Below the pieces are notes generated by a model. The model was not told the DNA's origin, did no database searches, and was given only the letters and a program-made list of their open reading frames with translations. A DNA stretch of 64,000 nucleotides from the NCBI GenBank assembly GCA_045565995.1, contig JBJLEF010000001.1, forward strand, positions 62,001 through 126,000, written 5' to 3'. Shown here piece after piece: positions 27,341 to 36,754 of this stretch (positions are counted from its first letter, which is position 1; each line of letters begins with the position of its first letter). The position numbers and the translations under genes were made by a program. The stretch is from UBA721 sp002705165 (GTDB lineage: Bacteria; Planctomycetota; Planctomycetia; Pirellulales; Pirellulaceae).

Positions 27341-28612
27341 TCAGTTTCGAATCTGACCATTGCCAGTCACAATGTACTTGTAACTGGTTAACTCTTCCAA
27401 GCCGCAAGGCCCACGAGCATGGAACTTATCCGTACTGATCCCGATTTCAGCACCCAGTCCAAATTCTCCGCCATCGTTAAATCGAGTGCTGGCATTAATC
27501 ATGACAGCTGCACTATCGATAGCAGCGACAAACTTCCGCGCGGTCACAATATTGGAAGTGACGATCGCTTCGGTATGACGAGAACTATAACGATTTATGT
27601 GTTCGATTGCACTATCAACATCATCTACCACTCTGACGGAAATCGCCGGGCCAAGATACTCCGTCCCATAGTCTTCCTCCGTTGCTGCAATAGCAGACTC
27701 TAGCACGCCACAAGTCGTTTCATCACCATGAATGGCAACGCCCTGCTCAATCAATGCCCCGACCACTTGTTGCAGGGCTGGTTCCGCAATCGCACGATGA
27801 ATCACCAGTGACTCACAGGCATTACAAACCCCCATTCGCTGACATTTCGCATTCACGGCAATCGCTGTTGCCATTTCCAGGCAGGCATCTTTATCGATGT
27901 AAACATGACAATTACCATCGAAGTGCTTAATCACAGGCATGGTAGCTTCGGCAGATACTCGTCGAATTAAACCTTCGCCCCCACGAGGAATCGCCACATC
28001 AATAAATTCGTCCAGTTGAAGGAAATGGCCGACCGCTTCACGATCGGTGGTAGCTACAAGCTGTACGGCGTGTTCAGGAATCCCCACCTGAATGGCAACT
28101 TGCATCAGAATGTCGACAATCGCCCTGCTGGAATATGCAGCTTCCTTACCACCACGTAGAATAACAGCATTACCACTCTTCAAACAAATCGCGGCTGCAT
28201 CAGCCGTCACGTTCGGGCGTGACTCATAGATAAAGAACACGACTCCCAGAGGGACCCGTATTTTATTGATCTCTAACCCATTAGGGCGTACCGACCCTTC
28301 AATGGTTTGTCCGACCGGATCAGGAAGCATCGCAATTTGCTCCAAGGCCGTTGCAATCCCGGCGACTCGCTCCTCATTCAGTACAAGCCGATCAATCTGA
28401 GCATCGGTCAGACCGTATTCGGGTGCCTTTTGAATATCTTTGGCATTCGCTTCCAGAATGGATGACACTCCGCTACGAAGTGCTGCTGCACTTTCATGAA
28501 GCCAGTGATTTTTCAATTGGCCGGAACAAAGTTGTAATTGGGAAGATGCTTGGCGAGCGTTTTCTGCAACGTCTCGACAATACTGAGCCAGATCCTGTTC
28601 AGGAGTCGACAT
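27341..28612 (-). CDS. proA: Gamma-glutamyl phosphate reductase
   Basis: Second step of proline synthesis, NADPH reduction of glutamyl-5-phosphate. Seen: IRVPLGVVFFIYESRPNVTADAAAICLKSGNAVILRGGKEA in successive pieces, DVAIPRGGEGLIRRV, and the catalytic Cys in CQRMGVCNACESLVIH. Ends with FGLGAEIGISTDKFHARGPCGLEELTSYKY, the family signature. 423 residues, full length. GGAAGG upstream of the ATG. proB is not in the window. Confidence 0.97.
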   Translation of the reverse strand: MSTPEQDLAQYCRDVAENARQASSQLQLCSGQLKNHWLHESAAALRSGVSSILEANAKDIQKAPEYGLTDAQIDRLVLNEERVAGIATALEQIAMLPDPVGQTIEGSVRPNGLEINKIRVPLGVVFFIYESRPNVTADAAAICLKSGNAVILRGGKEAAYSSRAIVDILMQVAIQVGIPEHAVQLVATTDREAVGHFLQLDEFIDVAIPRGGEGLIRRVSAEATMPVIKHFDGNCHVYIDKDACLEMATAIAVNAKCQRMGVCNACESLVIHRAIAEPALQQVVGALIEQGVAIHGDETTCGVLESAIAATEEDYGTEYLGPAISVRVVDDVDSAIEHINRYSSRHTEAIVTSNIVTARKFVAAIDSAAVMINASTRFNDGGEFGLGAEIGISTDKFHARGPCGLEELTSYKYIVTGNGQIRN

Positions 28613-28742
28613 AATAATCTACCTTCCTCAGTGGTGAGTGATTGAAGTCTGTTGGTTCCTAAGACGCACCCAGTGACATAAATCCTGAAGCGCCGGCACT
28701 AAACTCTCTCTCTTCGAATTCTCATTCAAACAGGCACAAGCG

Positions 28743-29621
28743 TCAACGGCTCAATTTCCCGTCTGGGAAGGTCTGCTGAAAAAGAATCAAGGCCCGATTC
28801 AATTCCGCCACGTCGTGAACTCGAATGATCTGAATACCCTGCGTAGCCAATCCGAGTGCTGCTCCGACCGTTCCACTCATCCGTTCACACTCTCGATCAT
28901 CCAGCAGGTGGGCGATAAAGCCTTTACGAGAATGTCCCACTAAAACGGGGCACCCCAACTGATGAAAGCGATCGCTGGACTGCAGCAACTGCAAGTTATG
29001 GGCGTGTGTCTTACCAAAACCAATTCCCGGATCCAGACAAATGCGTTCCCGATCAATTCCCGCACTCAGCAAGGCATCACGTCGAGCTTGTAAATATCCG
29101 AAGATATCTTCGACGACATCATCATAGATTGGGGCGTCCTGCATCGTCTGGGGTGTGCCCTGCATATGCATAGCGCAAATTCCAGCCTGGACCTCTTTAG
29201 CCACCGAAAGCATCTCGGGATCGCCTTCAAGGCCCGTCACATCGTTAATAATTTCGGCGCCAGCCGCTACCGCTTCACGAGCGACAATCGCTTTCGACGT
29301 ATCGATCGAAATCGGTACGTCTGTCGAGGCCACCAATTTTTCAATGACCGGCATGACTCGAGCTAGCTCATCCTGAACTGGCACCGGAACAGAATACGGC
29401 CTCGTGCTTTCGCCGCCAACATCTAAAATACCAGCTCCGTCGTGTACTAGTTGCAAGCCATGATCGACCGCAGCCTGTGGATCGAAGAATTTACCGCCAT
29501 CTGAAAAACTGTCCGGCGTCACATTCACAATCCCCATGATCACCGGGAGGGATCCAAAGGAAAGACGCCTCGTGCGTAGAGTCCAGCCGTCGCTTCTTAT
29601 CGTATTAGTCATACTCGCCAT
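28743..29621 (-). CDS. folP: Dihydropteroate synthase
   Basis: Folate pathway enzyme joining pterin and p-aminobenzoate, the sulfonamide target. Seen: MGIVNVTPDSFSDGG, ILDVGGESTRPY, ISIDTSKAIVAREAVAAGAEIINDVTGL in pieces, CAMHMQGTPQTMQ, LDPGIGFGKTHAHNLQLL, VGHSRKGFI and the C-terminal IIRVHDVAE. Starts at 29621 or 29612 (ATG) are both plausible. A longer frame from 29693 would overlap the LptE-like gene and adds no homologous sequence. Confidence 0.96.
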   Translation of the reverse strand: MASMTNTIRSDGWTLRTRRLSFGSLPVIMGIVNVTPDSFSDGGKFFDPQAAVDHGLQLVHDGAGILDVGGESTRPYSVPVPVQDELARVMPVIEKLVASTDVPISIDTSKAIVAREAVAAGAEIINDVTGLEGDPEMLSVAKEVQAGICAMHMQGTPQTMQDAPIYDDVVEDIFGYLQARRDALLSAGIDRERICLDPGIGFGKTHAHNLQLLQSSDRFHQLGCPVLVGHSRKGFIAHLLDDRECERMSGTVGAALGLATQGIQIIRVHDVAELNRALILFQQTFPDGKLSR

Positions 29622-29664
29622 TATGATCAGAGAATTACATGAACCCAATAGGCGAGGCGTTTGG

Positions 29665-30195
29665 TTACCAAGGAAGCTCCATCTGAGCGACAATCTGGGA
29701 TGCCAGTTTCTGTATAACTTCCTGTTGGGCCGTGATCAGTGACTGGCCTCCTTCAGGTACAAATGATGCCGATTGAGCGATATAGATCCCTTCGTCGATC
29801 GGGATTTCTGTACGTTGAATCAATTGCTGACCCTGTCGATCAAGCCAGGAAACCTCGACAATCATCTGCGTTTCAATATCCCGCGCTTCATCAAACTGAT
29901 TCTCAGCAATGACACGTTTGTGTTCATCCACAATACGAGCTTGAAAGATGCTGTCGGCCTGGTTGGCATCCACTACTTTATACGGTGTTCGCAGTTCAAT
30001 TTCTTTCACCATCGATTCGGTCAATCGTTCACCGAGCCCACGGCGAAAACTTTCTGACTGAACAATCGGTACATGAACGGTTCGTATGTCAGGTCGAAAC
30101 AGATTTTGATTTCCTAGTTGGTAACCTGTACAGCCAGCAAGTAAGACCGAAAGAAGGCAGGTAGATACAAATGCAAACCGAACTTTGATTGCCAT
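29665..30195 (-). CDS. lptE: LptE-like outer-membrane lipoprotein
   Basis: 176 residues with a lipoprotein signal: basic start, hydrophobic stretch and lipobox LLAGC. The mature part starts GYQLGNQNLFRPDIRTVHVPIVQS, as in LptE/RlpB proteins that plug LptD during LPS insertion, followed by RRGLGERLTESMVKEIELRTPYKVVD. The strong binding site AAAGGAGGGG fixes ATG at 30195. It lies 44 bases after the BamD-like gene, in keeping with an outer-membrane assembly unit. Confidence 0.8.
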   Translation of the reverse strand: MAIKVRFAFVSTCLLSVLLAGCTGYQLGNQNLFRPDIRTVHVPIVQSESFRRGLGERLTESMVKEIELRTPYKVVDANQADSIFQARIVDEHKRVIAENQFDEARDIETQMIVEVSWLDRQGQQLIQRTEIPIDEGIYIAQSASFVPEGGQSLITAQQEVIQKLASQIVAQMELPW

Positions 30196-30239
30196 GCTTC
30201 TCCCCTCCTTTGCTGATCTGAAATCAAAGACTGAAAACA

Positions 30240-31541
30240 CTATCTGAGACCACCGCTCATCTCATTTGCAATGAGAGGTTTAACTTTGTCATTTTCAGGG
30301 AACAGATCAACTAACCATTTCACCGGAGTTTCTGGTCGGTCGGGGTAACCTTTGAGATCGTTATAGCGGGTAAACGAGCGACTAGCGAAAGGGGTGTCAG
30401 AAAAATCCTGAGCCAGTTTCTGATAATAGTATTTTGCAGCCCCGAATTCTTCTTTGCCTTCGTAAAACTGAGCCACCCACCATTGACGCTCTGCCTGCAT
30501 ATAACGGAATTGACGGGAAAAGTTATCTAACTGTTCTGCATATTGGCGAGAATCTACTGGGAATTGACGACGGATATCCCGAATCTGCTTTTCCCCTTCA
30601 TCTAAATAGACACCCGAATAATCCGGGCCGCGATAGAGCAGGAACTTACACTGCACCATCATATAGTTCGCAATAAATTGATGCTCACTTTCCGGAAAGA
30701 CCTTCACCAGATCATCCAGCGTAATATGAGCCTTCTCGTATTGTTCACGTTGGAAGTAGGAATCAGCAACCAGCATCGTAGCATCGTCGGCCATTTCGCT
30801 TGTTGGATCCTGATGTCGCAGATTGTCGAGAGTCGCAATGGCTTCCGTGAAACGCGAATTAAATGGCATCGACTTGTCGGTTAAGTTGAAGTCGAAGAAA
30901 CCTTGTTTGTCTCTAAAATCTTCTTCGATCCAATATTTCGCGATCTGAAATCGTTTCTTTTGAATTTTATCAAGGTGACGAGTATTGGGATATTCCTTCA
31001 GCATTGCCTTATAAAGCACATTGGCATGTTTGTAGTAATTGATATAGAAGAAACATTCAGCAGCCATAAATTGAGCATCTTCGTGCAAAGCAGAATCTGT
31101 CCAATACTCCGCAGCCTGCTGATATCGCCGACCTGCCTGCAGGAATAATTCGCCGGCTTGCCGCATCTGAGAATTACTACCGTTGGCGGTCTGCCTGAGA
31201 CGCACGGCATCGTTGTAAATACTTTCCGCTTCGAAGAAATACCGCTTCGCCTTTTCGATTTCCGGATCGGATTGAGTTAGTCCATCAATAAACCGTTCTT
31301 CAACGGTTTTGCGTTTTTCTGTAGGAGTAGACGCTACGAGCTTTGGCTTCACATGACGAACTTTCTCGTATTCGTCCTGACTACCATTCCAACCGGCGCC
31401 ATACTGGTTCCCGGGACCAAGTAATTGGTCTCCGGTAACCTTCTCGCCCGACTTACATCCGACCATTGCCAACACGACCAGAACGATTCCGGCGGCTAGT
31501 CTCTTCGGCAGATTAGTTATTTTGTGAAAACGTTGATTCAT
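30240..31541 (-). CDS. bamD: BamD-like TPR outer-membrane lipoprotein
   Basis: About 433 residues with a lipoprotein signal ending in VLAMVGC. A linker of about 80 residues is followed by TPR-like helical pairs with family phrases FLQAGRRYQQAAEYW, NVLYKAMLKEYPNTRHLDKIQKK in part, ATMLVADSYFQREQYEKAHI and VKVFPESEH. BamD helps insert beta-barrel proteins. This one is longer than the 245-residue E. coli protein. ATG at 31541 is preferred over 31550 because AAGGA lies eight bases upstream. Its start lies inside the end of recO. Confidence 0.75.
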   Translation of the reverse strand: MNQRFHKITNLPKRLAAGIVLVVLAMVGCKSGEKVTGDQLLGPGNQYGAGWNGSQDEYEKVRHVKPKLVASTPTEKRKTVEERFIDGLTQSDPEIEKAKRYFFEAESIYNDAVRLRQTANGSNSQMRQAGELFLQAGRRYQQAAEYWTDSALHEDAQFMAAECFFYINYYKHANVLYKAMLKEYPNTRHLDKIQKKRFQIAKYWIEEDFRDKQGFFDFNLTDKSMPFNSRFTEAIATLDNLRHQDPTSEMADDATMLVADSYFQREQYEKAHITLDDLVKVFPESEHQFIANYMMVQCKFLLYRGPDYSGVYLDEGEKQIRDIRRQFPVDSRQYAEQLDNFSRQFRYMQAERQWWVAQFYEGKEEFGAAKYYYQKLAQDFSDTPFASRSFTRYNDLKGYPDRPETPVKWLVDLFPENDKVKPLIANEMSGGLR

Positions 31542-32394
31542 TAAGGACATCCTTGTCCGTTTCGTCGGTCTTACTTATGTCTTGTTTCATCGATACCTGA
31601 GCCTCTGCCTTTCGTAGCAAACTCAATGCATCATCTCTAATCGTGGTGGGGCGTCCCAGTATGCTTAGTAGTTTTTGCATACGTGGACGGCGGCCCATTA
31701 TATTCGCCATATAGTTATTAAGGACTCCGCGAAGCTCTCCCAACACCATTGGATCGACCGCTGGCAAGGGGGTATCGCAAACCGAAAATAATCTCATAGC
31801 TTCCAGTACTCCCCAGGACAGACTGATCACACGTGACTGCCCCACACGACACTTGCCACACAAAACGCCGCCGGACAATTGTCCGAATGGCACTCGCGGC
31901 TGTTGTGGAATTTCTCCACCACACAACGTGCAATTCTCGAAAGATGGTTTTTGGCCAAGCAATCGAAGCAGGTTTAGTTCAAAGCGAATAACCAGACTCA
32001 GTGGATCGTGTAATTCATCCAGTTGAATCACAGTCTCACGAGCTAACTCATAAAGATCCGGGTGTGGATCTCCAACATGAGTTAGTGCATCCAGTAATTC
32101 GGCTAGGTAATAACCTGCATACAAGTGAGGCAAACTGCGTGTCGCCGCCCGAAAACGCCGCGACAGCTTTGCTTCAGTCAGTAAATCCAGGGAATCCGAG
32201 GATTTGTGGATGAAGACTATTCGAGATTCGGTTAGGAGGTCAATAGCAGACTCAAATGGACTTTTGGGGCGACGGGCACCCTTGACCATCACTCCGATTT
32301 TGCCGAAATCGCGAGTAAACATCGTGGCAATACAGCTCGATTCGCTGAAATCAACAATGCGAATCATAATCGCATCTGTCTTTTCACTTGCCAT
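31513..32394 (-). CDS. recO: DNA repair protein RecO
   Basis: 293 residues. N-terminal OB fold (IVDFSESSCIATMFTRDFGKIGVMVKGARRPKS, in pieces), a helical core with LPHLYAGYYLAELLDALT and FELNLLRLLGQKP, and a zinc site CTLC...CGKC. RecO loads RecA with RecF/RecR on gaps. The C-terminal tail of about 30 residues is polar and overlaps the start of the BamD-like gene. Confidence 0.92.
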   Translation of the reverse strand: MASEKTDAIMIRIVDFSESSCIATMFTRDFGKIGVMVKGARRPKSPFESAIDLLTESRIVFIHKSSDSLDLLTEAKLSRRFRAATRSLPHLYAGYYLAELLDALTHVGDPHPDLYELARETVIQLDELHDPLSLVIRFELNLLRLLGQKPSFENCTLCGGEIPQQPRVPFGQLSGGVLCGKCRVGQSRVISLSWGVLEAMRLFSVCDTPLPAVDPMVLGELRGVLNNYMANIMGRRPRMQKLLSILGRPTTIRDDALSLLRKAEAQVSMKQDISKTDETDKDVLNESTFSQNN

Positions 32395-32423
32395 CGTCTC
32401 AAATCACCCCAAATCAGCCAAAA

Positions 32424-33767
32424 TCAAGCTTCGTTTACCATTTTCAAACGGACTCGTTCTATCCGTCGTTTCGTAGCTTGAATCACCGTAATATACGTGC
32501 CGGCAATCTCAATCTGCTGACCAACTTCCGGTATATACCCCAACTGGTGAATCACCAAACCGGCGACAGTATCAACTTCGTCACTTTCAGGCAACTGCAT
32601 TCCCAACATCCCGTTGATGGCATCAATATGTGCTTTGCCTAATGCTTCAAAACACCGGTCAGGCAACACAAAGATCTCCTCTGGCAAATCATCGTCTTCA
32701 TCAATGATTTCTCCCACGATCTCTTCTAACGCATCCTCAATGGTTACCAATCCAACCACCGCATTAAATTCGTCAACAACCAATGCCAAATGAATTCGAT
32801 CCTTTTGAAATCCTCGCAGTAAGGCGTCCACCGCTTTCGACGCCGGCACAAACTCAGCCGGCCGCAGGAGTTCCTGAACGGTAGTTATTTCAGCCACCCC
32901 CGGCTTAGCAAACACGGTGAGTAAGTCTTTGACATAGAGAATACCGACACAGTTATCGAGTGATTGATCATAGACAGGGATTCGAGTTCGACGCACCCGT
33001 TCAAACAATTCAAGGACGTCAGACCAATCCGAATCGAGTTGAAGAGCATCGATTTCATTGCGTGGGGTCATAATGTCGCGAACATCGACATTGTCCAGTT
33101 CCATCACACCTTCGATCATATCCCACTCGTCTTCTTCAAGCAGGCCGTCACGCATACCGGCTGTCACGATAGACCGAATTTCATCTTCCAAAGCTTCTTC
33201 GTCATCGTTCTTTCGCTCTCGTCCTGAAAGTCGCCAGGCCAAACCACCGACCAAACGCACACCGAGTGTCAACGGGGTCATCAACCATGTGATCGCTAAC
33301 CAGAATGCCCACGTATGGTAGATGATATGAGATGACCAAACGGATACGAGTGCACGTGGAAGCCAAACCCCTAACAGCAACAGACTAATCGCAATCGTGA
33401 CCACCGAGGTCCACACCTGAGAGGAGACAAACTCGCCCTTTCCATCCGGCATTCCAACTTCAAGCAGTCCTTGAATCATTCCTCGCTGAGCTTGTCCAAC
33501 GCCTGTTGCCGAATCAGTGATCACCGTTAATGCCAAACTCACCACGGCCACACTGCCGGCAATAGCGACTAAAGTTTCAGAAGCCAGCGAGATATTTTGA
33601 TAACGGTCTCGGACTAAGTTGAAAAATTCGACGTTACCATGCTGCCGACAATACTGTTTTAATTCTGAGCGGGAATAGTCATCGAAGATCTTCGAACCTA
33701 TCGCGCCAATGGCAACCAGAAGAGTTGCCACCCAAGATAAAAGTACTAATGTGCTTACAGAAAGCAC
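32424..33767 (-). CDS. CNNM/CorC-type membrane protein with CBS domains
   Basis: 447 residues. A DUF21 membrane domain with about four segments (first: LVLLSWVATLLVAIGAIG) is followed by a CBS pair (DIMTPRNEIDALQLD to GILYVKDLLTVF, then PASKAVDALLRGFQKDRIHLALVVDE) and a C-terminal CorC/HlyC domain with GLVTIEDALEEIVGEI and ALGKAHIDAINGML. Relatives export magnesium or sense it. Often mislabelled hemolysin. Starts with GTG. Its place between ybeY and recO is a widely conserved neighbourhood. Confidence 0.9.
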   Translation of the reverse strand: MLSVSTLVLLSWVATLLVAIGAIGSKIFDDYSRSELKQYCRQHGNVEFFNLVRDRYQNISLASETLVAIAGSVAVVSLALTVITDSATGVGQAQRGMIQGLLEVGMPDGKGEFVSSQVWTSVVTIAISLLLLGVWLPRALVSVWSSHIIYHTWAFWLAITWLMTPLTLGVRLVGGLAWRLSGRERKNDDEEALEDEIRSIVTAGMRDGLLEEDEWDMIEGVMELDNVDVRDIMTPRNEIDALQLDSDWSDVLELFERVRRTRIPVYDQSLDNCVGILYVKDLLTVFAKPGVAEITTVQELLRPAEFVPASKAVDALLRGFQKDRIHLALVVDEFNAVVGLVTIEDALEEIVGEIIDEDDDLPEEIFVLPDRCFEALGKAHIDAINGMLGMQLPESDEVDTVAGLVIHQLGYIPEVGQQIEIAGTYITVIQATKRRIERVRLKMVNEA

Positions 33768-33857
33768 GATACTAAACGCCTTGCAAAAGAAAGTGTGATT
33801 TTACGTCGGTGTCATTATACGAGAGATGCCGAAAAAGAATCACTTATAAAGAAGCAA

Positions 33858-34328
33858 TTATTCCGCGGGCTCCATCCGATGTTCGATGTCGAACATCTTC
33901 AAATGGCGCCGTTCAGCTTCCTGCATGGCTACTTTTGCTTCCGGATTTTTATCGTCATACCCAACAAGATGGAGACAACCGTGAATAACATAAAGCAAAA
34001 ATTCGTTCTGCCAATCCCAACCGTAGTCCTTTGCCAATTCCACAGCCGTGTCGACACTGACAATAATCTCACCCTCGAGATGTTCCTCTGCATGTTCCAG
34101 GACGAAACTGATGACGTCTGTTGGATAGTCATGATTTAAATATTGAATATTGAGTTCCTGGATCGTCGGGTCGTCGACAACAGCGACACTAACATCACCA
34201 GTGACAATTCCAGCCTCTTCAATAACCTGCTTCACTGCCAGCTCGACACGATCTGCAGCTACTTCATAATTGGACTGTTCGTTGGTGATCAAAACTGAGA
34301 ACACTGCGTTGGCTCCATAATGTTCCAC
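33858..34328 (-). CDS. ybeY: Endoribonuclease YbeY with Asp in place of the third zinc histidine
   Basis: Single-strand RNase for 16S rRNA 3' maturation and ribosome quality control. Seen: NIQYLNHDYPTDVISF and the metal motif HGCLHLVGYDD. In most YbeY proteins this ends GYDH, so here Asp replaces the third His ligand, a pattern I recall also from some other phyla. 156 residues. GTG start at 34328 with no clear binding site. It lies 35 bases downstream of the 7TM-HD gene, in the order phoH, 7TM-HD, ybeY. Confidence 0.93.
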   Translation of the reverse strand: MEHYGANAVFSVLITNEQSNYEVAADRVELAVKQVIEEAGIVTGDVSVAVVDDPTIQELNIQYLNHDYPTDVISFVLEHAEEHLEGEIIVSVDTAVELAKDYGWDWQNEFLLYVIHGCLHLVGYDDKNPEAKVAMQEAERRHLKMFDIEHRMEPAE

Positions 34329-34363
34329 ACGTCATTAAACAAATTCGGTGGGTCGACTATCCC

Positions 34364-36745
34364 TTATCCTACGTGGGTCAGTTTCTTCGTTTCAGTATCT
34401 TCAGGATACTCGACACGCTTGTGCAGCAATGCCAGCAAGGACTTCACTAACGATCGCTGAATAGTCCGCAATTCCGACAACGTCAGTCCACATTCATCGA
34501 ACTGACCATCAAGCAAACGTTTCATAGCAAGTTGATTCACCAGGTGTTCAACTCGAGCTGGTGCCGGTTCATCGAGTGTGCGACTGGCACTTTCAACCGC
34601 GTCAGCCAGCATCATAACAGCAGCTTCACGTGACTGGGGCTTAGGCCCGGGATATCGATAGTCTGATTCTTCAACGTCTGTCTCGGAAGTCTTCGCCTGA
34701 TGATAGAAATACTCGACAAGCGTCGTACCGTGGTGTTGTTCGATCAAATCGACAAAGGACGACGGCAGGTGGTGTTTACGGCCAAGGTCCGCTCCGTCTT
34801 TGACATGAGAAATAATCACGAGACGGCTCATCGACGGAAGCAATTGTTCGTGGCGATTCTCTTCCTGGTTTTCAGCAAAATACTCAGGTTTGAACATTTT
34901 CCCGATGTCGTGAAAGTAAGCCCCCACACGACACAATAATCCGTTAGCCCCTATGGCTTCAGCTGCGGGTTCTGACAACATCCCCACATTAAGCGAATGC
35001 GTAAACGTCCCCGGAGCACGATTCTTTAATTCTTGCAACAACGGATGAGCCGGATCTCCAAGCTCCAGCAAGCTGATATCGGTCTGTACGCCAAAGATCC
35101 ATTCAATAATCGGTAATAGACCGGTCATAAAAAATCCGGCTAGCACAACACAAATTCCGTACCACCCGGCCCCCTGAATAAGATTGGTGACATAATTCAC
35201 CTCAGACGCATCTCGATTGAGTAACTGGTCCCAGAATTCAAGGCCCGTGGAGCCAAACGTCTGGCCTGCTAAAGTACTGATTCCAAGCGTCGTCGCTAAA
35301 GTAATTACTCCAGCTCCAAACCCCACCGTAATCAACCTCAAACGCGATCGAACACGTCCCATCAGCAGGCAGGACGCAGCGACTGCTGAAAAGACGATAA
35401 TAAACCCTGGCAGTGAGTTTCCGTTGGCCACCGCCACCACAATTGAAATCGCCGAAGCCACCAGCAAGGCAGACTCCCGTCGAAATGAAATCGTAAGAAT
35501 CATGGCATACATCGACAAAGGAATCAGTTCAGCTCGCCAGGTATCATTCGCTGTAGCCGTTGCTAAAAGTACCACAATCGTTGATAACGCCAGCAAGCGA
35601 ATCAAGCTCGCAGTATCACTGACAACTTTTCTTTCGTAGACAGCCAAATAAACACCGCATAACAGAAAACCAGCGAGGAACATTCCGAAGCTGGCGACGC
35701 TAAACCCGAGAAGTCGGCTTATCTCCAACATCTGCGTGTCATAGCGCGCTTCGTATTCTTCCCGAAGCAATGCGATTTCTGCAGCCTGCAAGGGCTCACC
35801 CACACTAGCCAGTTTTTGGCCGGGTTGATAATTTCTAAACTGCGGAGGCACGCTTTCACGTTCGTTCTGCCGCCGCTTCACGCTGAGGGCATTATCAATT
35901 GTCAACGTTGCCGGAATACCAGCATTGCGAATCCAGTTTTCCACTTTGTCGACAAGAAAATCCGCATCCGACGCTTCCAGATTCATTGGCTGTAAGGCCT
36001 CTGCCAATCTGTCGGAGAGTGTACGAGCAATCTCGCTTTGTCTGACAGCAGACACATCAACAATTACATCGGTTGTGTTGTTTTCACCATTGATCTGAAT
36101 AGAATCCAGTCGTCCCTCTTCTTCTGAGTGCCCTAACGTGTCCAAAACTCCGCTTTCAATCCAAGGCTGATAAACTTCATCGAGCGCAGCTTTGAAATTT
36201 TCTCGAGTCGATTCTTCCGCCAGCAGCAGACAGAACCGTTCGTAGTCACCTTTAGATCGTTCCAGCACCTCAAGTTCTACGCTCGCCTCTTCACCGGCTA
36301 CCGCTGCTTTATCTATTGCCAGAAATTTTCCCCAGTGTTCCATGGGCGCTGTTCCCCATGATTCTGCTGCGAGCAAATCATCAACCGCCAGCTCTATATT
36401 CTCCTGTTGCTTATCAAGCTGATACGTGTCGTTCTTATAAATACAAAGCGTTTCTGCTTCAGCACGACGCTGCTGCACGACCGTCCCAATCTCATCTTCA
36501 ACCTCAAAAGAAACTGCGGCCACAATATCTCGTTCGGGGATAAAACCGATGCGATATTGAAAAGGAGTTGTCCAGCCCTGAGTAATCCCCCACATCAACA
36601 GGGCCGCAACCAAACTTAAAAGAAGATGCCCCCAGTTTTTACCATTACGTAAAGACTCCATCACATCTTCGCGCAGCTGTCGGTTGGAGAGCTGAAAAGC
36701 ATCCGCCCGAGTCGATCGAGATTTCTTGGAAGAACCGCTAGCCAT
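34364..36745 (-). CDS. 7TM-HD receptor-type phosphodiesterase (PgpH-like)
   Basis: 793 residues. One N-terminal membrane helix, a long extracytoplasmic 7TMR-HDED domain (about 70-330), seven membrane segments (about 340-530), then a cytoplasmic HD domain with FTHSLNVGMLSEPAAEAIG, VGAYFHDIGKM and ISHVKDGADLGRKHHLPSSFVDLIEQHHGT in pieces, and ADAVESASRTL. PgpH of Listeria hydrolyses c-di-AMP. The same reaction is likely but not shown. It sits between phoH and ybeY, as in many bacteria. Confidence 0.92.
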   Translation of the reverse strand: MASGSSKKSRSTRADAFQLSNRQLREDVMESLRNGKNWGHLLLSLVAALLMWGITQGWTTPFQYRIGFIPERDIVAAVSFEVEDEIGTVVQQRRAEAETLCIYKNDTYQLDKQQENIELAVDDLLAAESWGTAPMEHWGKFLAIDKAAVAGEEASVELEVLERSKGDYERFCLLLAEESTRENFKAALDEVYQPWIESGVLDTLGHSEEEGRLDSIQINGENNTTDVIVDVSAVRQSEIARTLSDRLAEALQPMNLEASDADFLVDKVENWIRNAGIPATLTIDNALSVKRRQNERESVPPQFRNYQPGQKLASVGEPLQAAEIALLREEYEARYDTQMLEISRLLGFSVASFGMFLAGFLLCGVYLAVYERKVVSDTASLIRLLALSTIVVLLATATANDTWRAELIPLSMYAMILTISFRRESALLVASAISIVVAVANGNSLPGFIIVFSAVAASCLLMGRVRSRLRLITVGFGAGVITLATTLGISTLAGQTFGSTGLEFWDQLLNRDASEVNYVTNLIQGAGWYGICVVLAGFFMTGLLPIIEWIFGVQTDISLLELGDPAHPLLQELKNRAPGTFTHSLNVGMLSEPAAEAIGANGLLCRVGAYFHDIGKMFKPEYFAENQEENRHEQLLPSMSRLVIISHVKDGADLGRKHHLPSSFVDLIEQHHGTTLVEYFYHQAKTSETDVEESDYRYPGPKPQSREAAVMMLADAVESASRTLDEPAPARVEHLVNQLAMKRLLDGQFDECGLTLSELRTIQRSLVKSLLALLHKRVEYPEDTETKKLTHVG

Positions 36746-36754
36746 GGTCGTTAC

